NCBI GenBank assembly: GCA_016210495.1
Contig: JACQUC010000185.1
Span: 1 to 64,000 of the forward strand
Direction: 5' to 3'
From: Chloroflexota bacterium
GTDB taxonomy: Bacteria > Chloroflexota > FW602-bin22 > JACPRP01
Length of the DNA: 64,000 bases
Of the stretch, positions 44,810 through 52,938 are shown piece by piece. Under the pieces are notes generated by a model, which was not told the origin of the DNA, searched no databases, and worked only from the letters and a program-made list of their open reading frames with translations. A program made the position numbers and the translations under genes. The stretch's first letter is position 1. Each line of letters starts with the position of its first letter.

Positions 44810-46117
44810 CTAGTATGCCTCGCAGGTAACGTATCGGTCGCCGAACCAGTCCACCCCTTCAGCGATGTCGGTGAGGACGTCAAACTTCAACTCGCCCCAC
44901 GGGTTGATCAAGGGATCGCCTGGCCTCAACATCGCGGTCTGGCCCTCTGCACAGCCGACGACCCTGGCAGGTGCCGGCAGATGCGGCCCCACGTTCAAGT
45001 TGCCGGTGCTCACCATCGCGTTCGCCTCCTCCACGTAGTAGTGGAGCGCCATCCCCGTGCCGTCTACGTCGCCGGCTTCGGGTGTCAGGAAGACAGTCTT
45101 CACCCCCTTCCTCTCGCATTCCTGCACCGTGAACATGGCGTCCATCAGGTTGTTGCCCGAAGCTGTGGTTCTGGTGATGATGGCACCGTCTGCGCCCATT
45201 ATCCTGGCCATCTGCGAAGCACTTATGGCGGTGACGTGCTTGCCAAACTCGCTTTCAAAGCGAGTTCTTTGTAGAATGACTCCCAGGAAGTTGAGACGTT
45301 TCCCGTGCTCCCGCAGCAGCCCCAGCACCACCGGCTGGTTCAACAGGCCCCAGGTCAGCGGGTAGGTCGAATTTCCCCTGCGCGTATCCGTGGTCAGCGC
45401 TCCGTCGAGGAACTCGTTGGGGTGAACCAGCGTCGGCAACGACTCCCTGACGGGAAGACCGTAGTACGCCAGCCTGGCATGGGGTGCGTGCCATTCGGTT
45501 ACCCAGCCCAGAATGTAGACGATGCGCGGCAAAGAAGGATCGACCCTGGATATCTCGAGCACTTCCAAGCTGTCCGGGCTCAACCCCCTGGTCGTCTCCG
45601 CCAGGCGCTGCGCCAGTCTGCACTCCGCCAGCAGAATCGCGGTGTGGGCCTCCAGCTCGTTGACCCCGCCAACCAGCCGGGTGACCAAAACGATGTTGAT
45701 GGTCGAGCTCAGCGCGGACAACTGTGCCCCCGGCCCCCACATGTCCACAACCCCCAGCCTTTGCGATGCCGACCCGGTCGTGACGGTGGGATCGTAGCGC
45801 ACCGAGTGGATCACCGAGACACCTGCCAGCCGGTTAGTTCTTCCCTCACCCACGGTTTGCGGGGGGCCGAGAACGCCGGGAAATATGCAGCCAGGCCCTT
45901 CCACCTTAACTCGCGGCTCCACGGCATCGCCGATCGACACAATTCTGGCCTGCTCACCCGGGTACACCACCTCCAGGTCGGCCGAAACGATGCGCTCATC
46001 CTTGAGGGCGAGATTCAGCAGTTCCTCCTTGTCGATCTCCAGAACTCCGTCGGCGTACTTCGAACGGCCGCCGAAACGAACTTTGTGCACCGGATAGCTT
46101 GCCAGCTCCAATCTCAT
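44810..46117 (-). CDS. grdE: GrdE-like protein 3
   Basis: A 435-residue protein, more diverged than the other two (MRLELASYPVHKVRFGGRSK, AVEPRVKVEGPGCIFPGVLG, ADGAIITRTTASGNNLMDAM). The processing region reads GALTTDTRRGNSTYP, again without Cys, but with Ser/Thr at the same place as in its paralogues. It lies 80 nt after grdB copy 2 and 41 nt before grdB copy 1, in a B-E-B-E order that suggests two enzyme pairs. It may differ in substrate from GrdE 1 and 2. Confidence 0.85.
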   Translation of the reverse strand: MRLELASYPVHKVRFGGRSKYADGVLEIDKEELLNLALKDERIVSADLEVVYPGEQARIVSIGDAVEPRVKVEGPGCIFPGVLGPPQTVGEGRTNRLAGVSVIHSVRYDPTVTTGSASQRLGVVDMWGPGAQLSALSSTINIVLVTRLVGGVNELEAHTAILLAECRLAQRLAETTRGLSPDSLEVLEISRVDPSLPRIVYILGWVTEWHAPHARLAYYGLPVRESLPTLVHPNEFLDGALTTDTRRGNSTYPLTWGLLNQPVVLGLLREHGKRLNFLGVILQRTRFESEFGKHVTAISASQMARIMGADGAIITRTTASGNNLMDAMFTVQECERKGVKTVFLTPEAGDVDGTGMALHYYVEEANAMVSTGNLNVGPHLPAPARVVGCAEGQTAMLRPGDPLINPWGELKFDVLTDIAEGVDWFGDRYVTCEAY

Positions 46118-46197
46118 TGCAACACCTCAAATACTGCGACATCATTGGAGATCAAAAACCTCCTTGTTCACGCGGCCTGCTGGAAGGAAATACCGTC

Positions 46198-47541
46198 CTA
46201 TCCGGACGTGAACGTAACCTCTGGCACGAAGACGGTAGGGCCGTCGACGTCGGTCTGAAGGGCCGCGAGGGCGGTCTCGAGAATCTTGCGCCGCACTGAG
46301 CGGTCCGCGTCGGGAGGCAATCCCGGGTCGCCGCAGGGATGTGGCACCTTGGTGCCGGCAATGACGCGGTTGGCTCCCATTTGCTGGCCAAGCTGGGGCA
46401 CCGGCGTGATGAATGCCACCGGTATGCCGGCCTTCTCGATTTCTCTGGTTATCACAGCGCCGCTGCGAGTACACGTCCCTCAGGTCGAGACCAGTATCGC
46501 GGCGTCTATGCCCTCGGCCTTCATGTCCCGCACTATTTCGCCGCCCATCGCCAGCATAACCGCGTACAACCCCAGCACGCCGATGGTCGAATAGTGGAAT
46601 GGGTAAAGCTTGCCGAAGGCGCCCTGCGCCTCGAGCTCCCGACAGACGTCGAGCGGGACGCCGTAGTTGGGGTTTTCTTTCATAAACTGGGTGTTGTAGC
46701 CCCCGTGCATAACCTCCCAGGGGATGTCCAGCATCGAACCCATCGCGTCGATGGAGTACTTCCGCCACTGGGTGTTGCGATTCGCTTTGAAGCCATCCGG
46801 GTTTCCCACCGGAACGATGCCGGCCGTGCCCGCCAGGGCCAGGTGGGCGTCCTTGAGACTTCTCAGCCTGGGAGGCACAGGAATCGGCTCGGCGCTTTCG
46901 ACGGGGATCTCGGTCTGGAAGGGCCGACCGGCGAGCTTGTCCAGCAGCATATCGACGGCTCTTTCGACGCCGCTCCTGCTTTTGGAGCCCGGGAGTCGAT
47001 AGCCGCGCGGAAGATAGCCTTCGGCAGATGCCGATCCCATCGCCGAGCCAGCGGCCAGCCTTTGCACGAGCCCCGCCATTTTTGACAGAGCATCCTCCAT
47101 GCCTGAGGCGTCCTGCGTCGTCGGCACAGCGAAGACAGTTTTATCCTTGTACTGCCTGTAGACGTCTACACCAGGGTTCTCCGGGTGCATGCCAGTTACG
47201 CAGCGTAAACGCAAGGAACCGGCGATGGCGTGGCAGACCTCCACGCAAGACAAGCCGTATCTTCCCGAGCCGAAGCTGGGTCCGGCGACCAGCATCCCGA
47301 CGTCGTTATCCTGAGCGATCTTGAGGATCGATCCAAGCGTCTCCGTCGCGTGGGAGGGAAAGTGGTTGTCGCCACAGTAGGCGGTGACGACGATCTCGGC
47401 CGAGTTACCGAGCAGCGCCTGTAGACGTCTGCCTGGGCCGACAGGCCCGTGTCTTGTGCTCAGGGGCAGGTCTGCCTTCTCCTCACCGCCCTCACCGGCA
47501 AAAAACTGATTCAAGAAGTGCATCAACCGGACCTTCGCCAT
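46198..47541 (-). CDS. grdB: GrdB-like selenoprotein, copy 2 (in-frame TGA as selenocysteine)
   Basis: A 447-residue protein with TGA at 46480-46482 as selenocysteine 354, exactly the same residue number as in copy 1. N-terminal landmarks are MAKVRLMHFLNQFFAGEGGE and GMLVAGPSFGSGRYGLSCVE; the junction is AAILVST-Sec-GTCTRSGAVIT; the remainder includes MITREIEKAGIPVAFITPVP and KVPHPCGDPGLPPDADRSVR. The two proteins diverge in many positions but keep every residue around the TGA, which argues for selection on read-through. It is the first gene of the cluster. The ATG at 47541 follows AAAGGAGAG; upstream is a 446-bp gap that should hold the promoter. Confidence 0.92.
46453..46482 (-). promoter_or_regulatory. 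Putative bacterial SECIS element of grdB copy 2
   Basis: It has the same stem as in copy 1: CGCAG (46467-46463) pairs with CUGUG (46457-46453) around loop CGGCG, 12 nt after the TGA at 46480-46482. The single loop difference (U to C) leaves the GG unaltered. Confidence 0.6.
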
Positions 47542-47987
47542 CGTAAACTCTCCTTTGATGATCTTGCCTGACATCCGCGTCAAGTAGAGCAAGCCCGACA
47601 GAGATGCAGAAGTCAGTGTTTTCGCATCTACTTCGTGGACGGTGTCCGTCGACGACTTGCGTAGAATACGCGAGCGCGAACCGAAAGTGAAGGAAGCACA
47701 GAGAATGTTCAGCCGGTCGGCCTGTGCCAACGGCGGCCCGGAATCCGACGCCGAGTCTCTTGTAATCTGCCAGAACCGATGTCGCGCGCGGCCAAGAAAC
47801 TCCCAGCCGCAACGTCACACCGAATGAGTTTACAGCGCCAAAGTGGAGACTTGTGACCTCGGGCATACTAGCACAGGGGCTGATCGTTGTCAAGGCGATG
47901 TCTCGACTTCCTGCTAGGCGAGATTCATGCCGACCCTGCCTAAACTTGGTCGGTGTAGGTTCTCCGCAAGCTGACTCCACTTCGGGC
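47542..47987. other. 446-bp upstream region of the grd cluster
   Basis: There is no convincing gene: the long minus-strand frame here has rare-codon-rich, unpatterned sequence and would overlap the start of grdB. The gap lies between the end of higA and the start of the first grdB gene, both on the minus strand. It should contain the grd promoter, but I cannot point to one with confidence. Confidence 0.45.
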
Positions 47988-49127
47988 TTACAGATTTGCT
48001 GGCAAAAGCGAGCCCCAGCCATCCGTCAACACCGACTTCGTGATAATGTGGCGCACCTTGTCAAGCATTTCACGATTGGATGACCAGTCTATCTCTTGAC
48101 GCTGATGGAGTTGACCTAAGACTATCCCAGGATGCACGTGTATGCGGTCTGCAAACAGGCGAATCCTGACCTTGGAGTAGAGAGGGCGCACTCCAATGAT
48201 GAAGCTCTGAAGTGCATCTTGAGGTACCAATGTTTCCACCGCAAAGCGATCGGCCTCTTTCTCGAACTCAGGCATCGCATCGGATGGCTGAACGCCACGG
48301 CCCACAAGATGGGTGTCCAGCGTTGCGTCATAGAAGCCATCTTTGTTCTTTACGTGACCCGACTCGTGCATGAGCGTGTGCCAGAATGCATCAATACGAT
48401 CAAATCGAAGCGACAACACTATTACTGGCGAATTGGCGTCCAACCAGAAGCAGGCTCCGTCAATTCCCGTGTTGGGCAAGGCCTCCACGATGAGAAACCG
48501 TATGCCAGCATCCGCCAGAATAGGAGGCACATTTCTAATCTCCTCCACGCTATGCAGCAGTGCGCGAAGGCGACCGATGGCGTCCTGAAGTCGTTCCTGA
48601 GAGAAAGCGTTACCGGCAGAGACAGCCCGAGAAAGTCTTCTGGCACGGAATAGCCAAGCGTTTTGAGCTGGCGTTCTTTCTTTGCGGGCTTTGGACTTCC
48701 TCGCCGCGTGCGCGAAATGTATTTCCTCGTCCACTGTGGTCAGCCCGAAGAAATCAAGAACGCGCTTTTCGAGCACGTGCACATTCTCTGAGGGCTCGAT
48801 CCATCCTCGCTTAACCATTTCCCTTATGGGAGCTTTCAGGTAAAGTCGGGCCCGCCTGGCGACGCTATCATCGTGTTCAAGCGCACGCGAAAGTTGATAT
48901 GCGGACTCCAAATTTAGCCAGACTTGGGCACCCGTGCCAAACGCGTCCCCCAACCCCTGGGCGGTGTCAGGCGTAATCCCTCTTTTCGCACAGATGATCT
49001 CGTTAACCATTCTCGCGGACCGACCGAGTATCTCAGCCAACTCAATCTGGGTCCATCCCCGAGCCTCTAGCTCTTCCTTTATGTAGTCCCCAGGTGGAAA
49101 GATCTCAGCAACCTTTCGATCTACCAT
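47988..49127 (-). CDS. higA: HigA-type antitoxin fused to an ImmA/IrrE-like metallopeptidase domain
   Basis: A 379-residue protein. The N-terminal XRE-type helix-turn-helix (GDYIKEELEARGWTQIELAE, residues 14-33, and RSARMVNEIICAKRGITPDT) is that of HigA. The C-terminal part carries HTLMHESGHVKN with the zinc motif H254-E-S-G-H258, as in ImmA/IrrE peptidases. The partner toxin gene lies 16 nt upstream. The HTH should bind the operator at 49475-49509. The peptidase may remove or respond to an inhibitor; that is inferred from related two-domain antitoxins. Confidence 0.88.
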   Translation of the reverse strand: MVDRKVAEIFPPGDYIKEELEARGWTQIELAEILGRSARMVNEIICAKRGITPDTAQGLGDAFGTGAQVWLNLESAYQLSRALEHDDSVARRARLYLKAPIREMVKRGWIEPSENVHVLEKRVLDFFGLTTVDEEIHFAHAARKSKARKERTPAQNAWLFRARRLSRAVSAGNAFSQERLQDAIGRLRALLHSVEEIRNVPPILADAGIRFLIVEALPNTGIDGACFWLDANSPVIVLSLRFDRIDAFWHTLMHESGHVKNKDGFYDATLDTHLVGRGVQPSDAMPEFEKEADRFAVETLVPQDALQSFIIGVRPLYSKVRIRLFADRIHVHPGIVLGQLHQRQEIDWSSNREMLDKVRHIITKSVLTDGWGSLLPANL

Positions 49128-49143
49128 AGTTCACCCACACTCC

Positions 49144-49440
49144 CTAGTGGTAGTCCTCAATACTAATTATGTTCAGCACTTTCCTCTTCGAATGACTTGT
49201 TATTTCGATAATAAGTCGATATTGGTCATTAAGGCGGATCGAGTGCTGATGCTTCCGCGCACCAGCCAGTTTCTCGAAGTGCAATGACTTCATCTCGCGA
49301 AGGTCTCGCTCATCAGTGGCGGCCCTTATGAACTGCATCCTCTTGCGAAACACGGTCACGATAGCACGGGAAAAACCCGCCGCATAACTGGTGTCTGTCT
49401 CCAATCTGTCCAGTTTGTCATCTAAGAAGCGGACTTCCAT
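49144..49440 (-). CDS. higB: HigB-like RelE-superfamily toxin
   Basis: A 98-residue protein: MEVRFLDDKLDRLETDTSYA, then KMRQFIR-like basic helix (FRKRMQFIRAATDERDLREM) and HSIRLNDQYRLIIEITSHSK, matching HigB/RelE mRNA interferases that act on the ribosome. The start is taken at the ATG at 49440, where a predicted promoter places transcription at or next to the start codon, so the mRNA may be leaderless. It precedes higA, the reversed order typical of hig modules. Confidence 0.88.
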   Translation of the reverse strand: MEVRFLDDKLDRLETDTSYAAGFSRAIVTVFRKRMQFIRAATDERDLREMKSLHFEKLAGARKHQHSIRLNDQYRLIIEITSHSKRKVLNIISIEDYH

Positions 49441-49447
49441 CAGGGAC

Positions 49448-49476
49448 AATATAGCACAAGATTCGAAAGTCGTCAA
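49448..49476 (-). promoter_or_regulatory. Sigma-70-type promoter of higBA
   Basis: On the minus strand TTGACG (49476-49471) and TATATT (49453-49448) are separated by exactly 17 bases. The -10 box ends 7 nt before the higB ATG, so the expected start of transcription is at the ATG. Confidence 0.75.
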
Positions 49477-49509
49477 TACCAGATTTACACATCATGTAAA
49501 TTTGGTATT
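49475..49509. promoter_or_regulatory. Inverted-repeat operator overlapping the higBA -35 box
   Basis: AATACCAGATTTACA and TGTAAATTTGGTATT are inverted copies with one mismatch around a 5-bp centre. The left arm overlaps the first two bases of the -35 box, so bound HigA would block RNA polymerase. Confidence 0.75.
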
Positions 49510-49611
49510 GATCATCATGCCGTTTGCCATCCGCATCGAGCTTTGGTATCATACGCCCGATGGCTTGGTTATTCAAAAAGGAGCGTGCCTTGGCAAGAGG
49601 GGGTGAGGCGA

Positions 49612-50202
49612 ATGCCTGCAAGTGAGGTCAAGCCCGATTTCGGGCGCACTGTGTACGATCTACTATACGCTATTCCTTCGTCCCGAACCACGGTTTATTG
49701 CTTTCTTAACCTAGGCTCGCTGGGACTTGCCACCTCACCAGAGCTGAGGTCTCGGGACGATATCGATGTCGATGCCATCGTGTGTACTGTTGAAGCCAAC
49801 CGGGACTCGATCAAGGGGATCAAGGTACGAATGGTCGGCAAACTGATGCCCACCAGCGGAGTTGAAATCCTTGCCACGGCAAACAAAATCGCTAAGGAGC
49901 TGCAACTGCCCATCATGGTGCACATCGGCGACCCTGATAACCCCACGGCAGGCGTTTTGACGAGACAGATGCTCCCTCTATTGGAAACCGGAGATATATT
50001 GACTCACGTGTTTACCGCCAAGCCCGGAAGCGCCCTCGATGCGAATGGAAAAGTTCTGCCTGAATTGAAGGACTGGAGGGTGGAGGATCAACAAGAGCGG
50101 CTAGAACTCACGAAAATGATAGCGCCTGCGCTGGCCATAAGATCAGGGATAGCAACACCGGCGCGCTCACCCTACCCGGCGCTATTCGCCAATCCTGGTT
50201 AG
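49612..50202 (+). pseudogene. Truncated amidohydrolase/deacetylase-family remnant
   Basis: A 196-residue frame. The centre (VYCFLNLGSLGLATSPELRS, VEANRDSIKGIKVRMVGKLM, LPIMVHIGDP, GDILTHVFTAKPGSALDANG) matches the middle of the amidohydrolase/deacetylase family (about 380 aa). The N-terminal HxH metal site and the C-terminal DVGHG/Asp portion are missing. The last 40 residues look unrelated. The TAG stop (50200-50202) lies in the target duplication of the adjacent MITE. It is a relic related in superfamily, though not closely, to the enamidase-like proteins at 6225 and 8334. Confidence 0.65.
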
Positions 50203-50205
50203 CTA

Positions 50206-50304
50206 GTTCTTGGTGCGAAATGGCGGCGGTACCCCGCCCCACCCCAGGGCAACCACGTCCTTCTGCGGAAGGACCCCTACGGACTGCAATTCTGCACCAG
50301 CAAC
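50206..50304. mobile_element. MITE-C, 99 bp
   Basis: The ends are GTTCTTGGTGCGAAATGGC and, inverted, GTTGCTGGTGCAGAATTGC. Direct repeats TAGCTA at 50200-50205 and 50305-50310 flank it. The interior is about 85% like MITE-B by eye. It lies between the amidohydrolase relic and the dehydrogenase stop (50312). Confidence 0.78.
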
Positions 50305-50311
50305 TAGCTAG

Positions 50312-51379
50312 CTAGTATCCCTTGTTTCTCTCTATGACGTTTCGGAGAGGCTCGTTCCTGAGATACCTTTTCAGGTTATCACAGAAGAGATCCAGTGTCC
50401 GCTGGTCGTGATTATCCGATTCTGGCGACCCGTGTGAGCTTAGCACGACGTTGGGAAGCATCCACAGCTCGTTTTCGACAGGTAAAGGCTCGGTCTCGAA
50501 AACGTCCAAACCGGCGCCGGCTATCCACCCTTCTTTCAGCGCTCGGACCAAGCAGGACTCGTTGACGATTGGCCCACGGGCGATGTTGATCAGGTAGGCA
50601 CCAGTCTTCATCGAACGAAGCTCCTTTTCACCGATCATCCCTCTGGTCTCCGAAGTCAGTGGAGCCGCGATAACCACGATGTCACTGCGTGCCAGCATCT
50701 CGCATAGCTCAGAGACTGGATACACTTCGTCCACACCCGCAACATCAGCCTGCCGCGTCAGCGCCGTCTTTCTGGTAGCCACCACCTTCATACCTATGCC
50801 CTTGCCCAAACGTGCTGTCTCGGTGCCTATAGCTCCTAGCCCCACCAACCCCAATGTTTTCTCGCGCAGCTCCATAGTGGCGAATCGATCCCACCGCTTC
50901 TCTCTCTTGTTCTCCAGAAGACGCTCTGCTCTTTTGGCCAACATAAAGATAAAGCCAAACGCGTGTTCCGCCATCGCAACCGCGTGGGCGCCCCTGCTGT
51001 TTGTGATGGTAATATCGCTCTCGAATACGCCCGAGGGAAGGTAGGCGTCCAGCCCACTGCTGCCCAGATGAACCCACCTCAGCCGTGGTGCCAGATGAGG
51101 AAGGTTGTTAGGTAAGAGGAGAGTGTCAAATATCACCTCGGCCTCGGCCAGCATGCTGAGGAAATCTTCTCTTACCCCAGGCACATCAGACTCAATGGGC
51201 GGTGCTGCTCTTTCGAGGCGTTCCACGGCTCTTCCTGTCTTACCGCCCTTGCGCAACCACTCGGCCAACTGCCTGCTGCCGTCTTTCAGCGAGATGCCAG
51301 GATCGATACCGGTGATACTCTCGAAGAACGTCCCCGGTAATCCCACTCTTGACAACACCAAGACATTGAGCTCGTTCAT
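50312..51379 (-). CDS. D-isomer-specific 2-hydroxyacid dehydrogenase
   Basis: A 355-residue NAD(P)H enzyme. The Rossmann motif is GLVGLGAIGTETARLG, the catalytic Arg is in NIARGPIVNE, Glu in GLDVFETEPLP, and His in LSSHGSPES. It reduces a 2-keto acid to the D-hydroxy acid or the reverse. The start is placed at the ATG at 51379 (MNELNVLVLSRVGLPG); 26 extra residues upstream are open but atypical. The gene ends 7 nt from MITE-C. No operon partner is visible, so the substrate is unknown. Confidence 0.87.
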   Translation of the reverse strand: MNELNVLVLSRVGLPGTFFESITGIDPGISLKDGSRQLAEWLRKGGKTGRAVERLERAAPPIESDVPGVREDFLSMLAEAEVIFDTLLLPNNLPHLAPRLRWVHLGSSGLDAYLPSGVFESDITITNSRGAHAVAMAEHAFGFIFMLAKRAERLLENKREKRWDRFATMELREKTLGLVGLGAIGTETARLGKGIGMKVVATRKTALTRQADVAGVDEVYPVSELCEMLARSDIVVIAAPLTSETRGMIGEKELRSMKTGAYLINIARGPIVNESCLVRALKEGWIAGAGLDVFETEPLPVENELWMLPNVVLSSHGSPESDNHDQRTLDLFCDNLKRYLRNEPLRNVIERNKGY

Positions 51380-52044
51380 CTGCTCAGCCACGATCAGCCG
51401 GAGTCCAGGTCGCGAAAGAACCGACGACACTTTACGCCACCTCACTGATGTTGTCAAGGGGCCGCGCGTCCGCTCGTAGCCGCCCGCCTGAGGCGGGCGT
51501 TAGGACGTTCGATAGGCGTACACGCCTGCTACGGTTGGGCACTCAGACCACAAACGGTCCCGCGCAGGCTGAAGCCTTCGGCTACGGGTGAACGCCCCCG
51601 GAGCCGCGCGTGGCGGGCTAGGTCGACCAGGCTCCGGGCAAGAGCGCGCATAAGCCCTGCTCTCAGGGAAGCCAACGAAGCCAACTATTGCGCTAGCAAA
51701 TGGGTAGATGTATACTATACGCGTCAAAGGGCGACACTGCGGGTTGCCAAGCCATGTGGCAAAGTCGCGCAGTGCCGGCGAACGATGAAAACTTTAGACT
51801 TGGCCTTAGCGGTTCAGTCTCGGGCAATAGGTGTGGCAGCGTTGGCGACTGTCCTTACGCCACGGAAGCGGTTCTGGCCTACCGATACGTGGGGTCCTGG
51901 CAGTCGTTTTTGTCGTTAGTTGTCCGTCTGCTAGCGAGATAGTCGTGGCGAAAGGGCTATATGACCACGGCCGGCAACGCCGCGACACGTTGCCGGCTCT
52001 TGAGGCATTGGGAACAGGCAACGGCGCTGCTGAAAGGGGATGGG
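51380..52044. other. 665-bp gap without a convincing gene
   Basis: It holds a perfect palindrome, CGCCCGCCTGAGGCGGGCG (51482-51500), and a weaker GCTGAAGCCTTCGGCTAC hairpin near 51568-51585, both of the repeat types seen elsewhere. Short frames are present, but none has a ribosome site or protein-like composition. It separates divergent genes, so it should contain both promoters. Confidence 0.5.
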
Positions 52045-52482
52045 ATGAAGATCGGCAAGATACTGGTTCCTGTGAACGGTGGCCCAGCAGACGTACAGGC
52101 GATCCAGTTGGCGTGCAGCGTGGCGAAGCCGAGCAAGGGTCTTGTGCACGCCATATTCGTCATAGAAGTGCAGCGCACGCTGCCATTGGATGCCGATATC
52201 CAAACGGAAGTCGAAAAAGGTGAACGCGTTCTTGATGCAGCCGAGCAGGTGGCGGGGGCCATCGGGTACGAGATCGAGAGCGAGATACTGCAGGCCCGCG
52301 AGATTGGGCCGGCCGTCGTCGACGAAGCCATCGAAAGGGCGGTGGACGTGATAATTATTGGGGTGAAGTACGAGAAGCGCTTTGGCGAGTTTAGCCTCGA
52401 TCGAGGCGCCAGCTACGTCTTGAAGAACGCCCCGTGTCGAGTGTGGGTCTGTAGAGAGCCAATGGCCAAGGAAGCTCGGTAG
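52045..52482 (+). CDS. Universal stress protein (UspA family)
   Basis: A 145-residue single-domain protein starting MKIGKILVPVNGGPADVQAI, with the usual helical and strand order and VDVIIIGVKYEKRFGEFSLD near the end. The nucleotide-binding GxxG motif is not obvious, so it may be a non-ATP-binding type. The start at 52045 is preferred over an upstream in-frame ATG. It is 39 nt ahead of two TrkA genes; Usp-TrkA neighbourhoods suggest a link to potassium or stress signalling. Confidence 0.82.
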   Translation: MKIGKILVPVNGGPADVQAIQLACSVAKPSKGLVHAIFVIEVQRTLPLDADIQTEVEKGERVLDAAEQVAGAIGYEIESEILQAREIGPAVVDEAIERAVDVIIIGVKYEKRFGEFSLDRGASYVLKNAPCRVWVCREPMAKEAR

Positions 52483-52521
52483 TGAGGTCCTGGCCAGCAG
52501 GCTGGGATGGGAGGCAACGCG

Positions 52522-52923
52522 ATGCGCGTGATAATTCTCGGTTGCGGGCGAGTTGGGGCGAAGCTGGCCACGATACTCGACGGCGAAGGCCACGACGTAA
52601 CAATCATCGATTTGAATAGCGACCAGTTTCGCCGTCTGGGACCCGATTTCAAGGGGACGGCGATGGTCGGGACAGGTATCGACGAGGATGTGCTGCGACG
52701 TGCGGGCATCGAGCAAGCGGATGCTTTTGTGGCTGTGACGAATGGCGACAACACGAACATCATGTGCTCGCAGATGGCCCGTGTCATATTCAACGTGCAG
52801 AAAGTGATTACGCGCATCTACGACCCGGTGCGGGAAGAAACGTATCGGGGAATGGGGCTCGATACCTTCAGCCCCACGGTCACAGGCGCCAACTTGATCA
52901 GAGCTGCGCTTGCCGCTGGCTGA
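52522..52923 (+). CDS. TrkA-N (RCK) domain protein
   Basis: A 133-residue protein with only the NAD-binding Rossmann half: MRVIILGCGRVGAKLATILD (GxGxxG), then VTIIDLNSDQF and GTGIDEDVLRRAG. It senses NAD(H) or nucleotides for potassium channels. The start is the ATG at 52522, 7 nt after GGGAGG. It lacks the TrkA-C ligand domain that the next gene has. No ktrB/trkH channel gene is in the window. Confidence 0.88.
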   Translation: MRVIILGCGRVGAKLATILDGEGHDVTIIDLNSDQFRRLGPDFKGTAMVGTGIDEDVLRRAGIEQADAFVAVTNGDNTNIMCSQMARVIFNVQKVITRIYDPVREETYRGMGLDTFSPTVTGANLIRAALAAG

Positions 52924-52938
52924 GGTTTGGAGGTTTTC

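Noticed and set aside
47492..48022. A 176-codon minus-strand frame upstream of grdB copy 2
   Set aside because: It overlaps the start of grdB and the end of higA, lacks a ribosome site and has no recognisable pattern.
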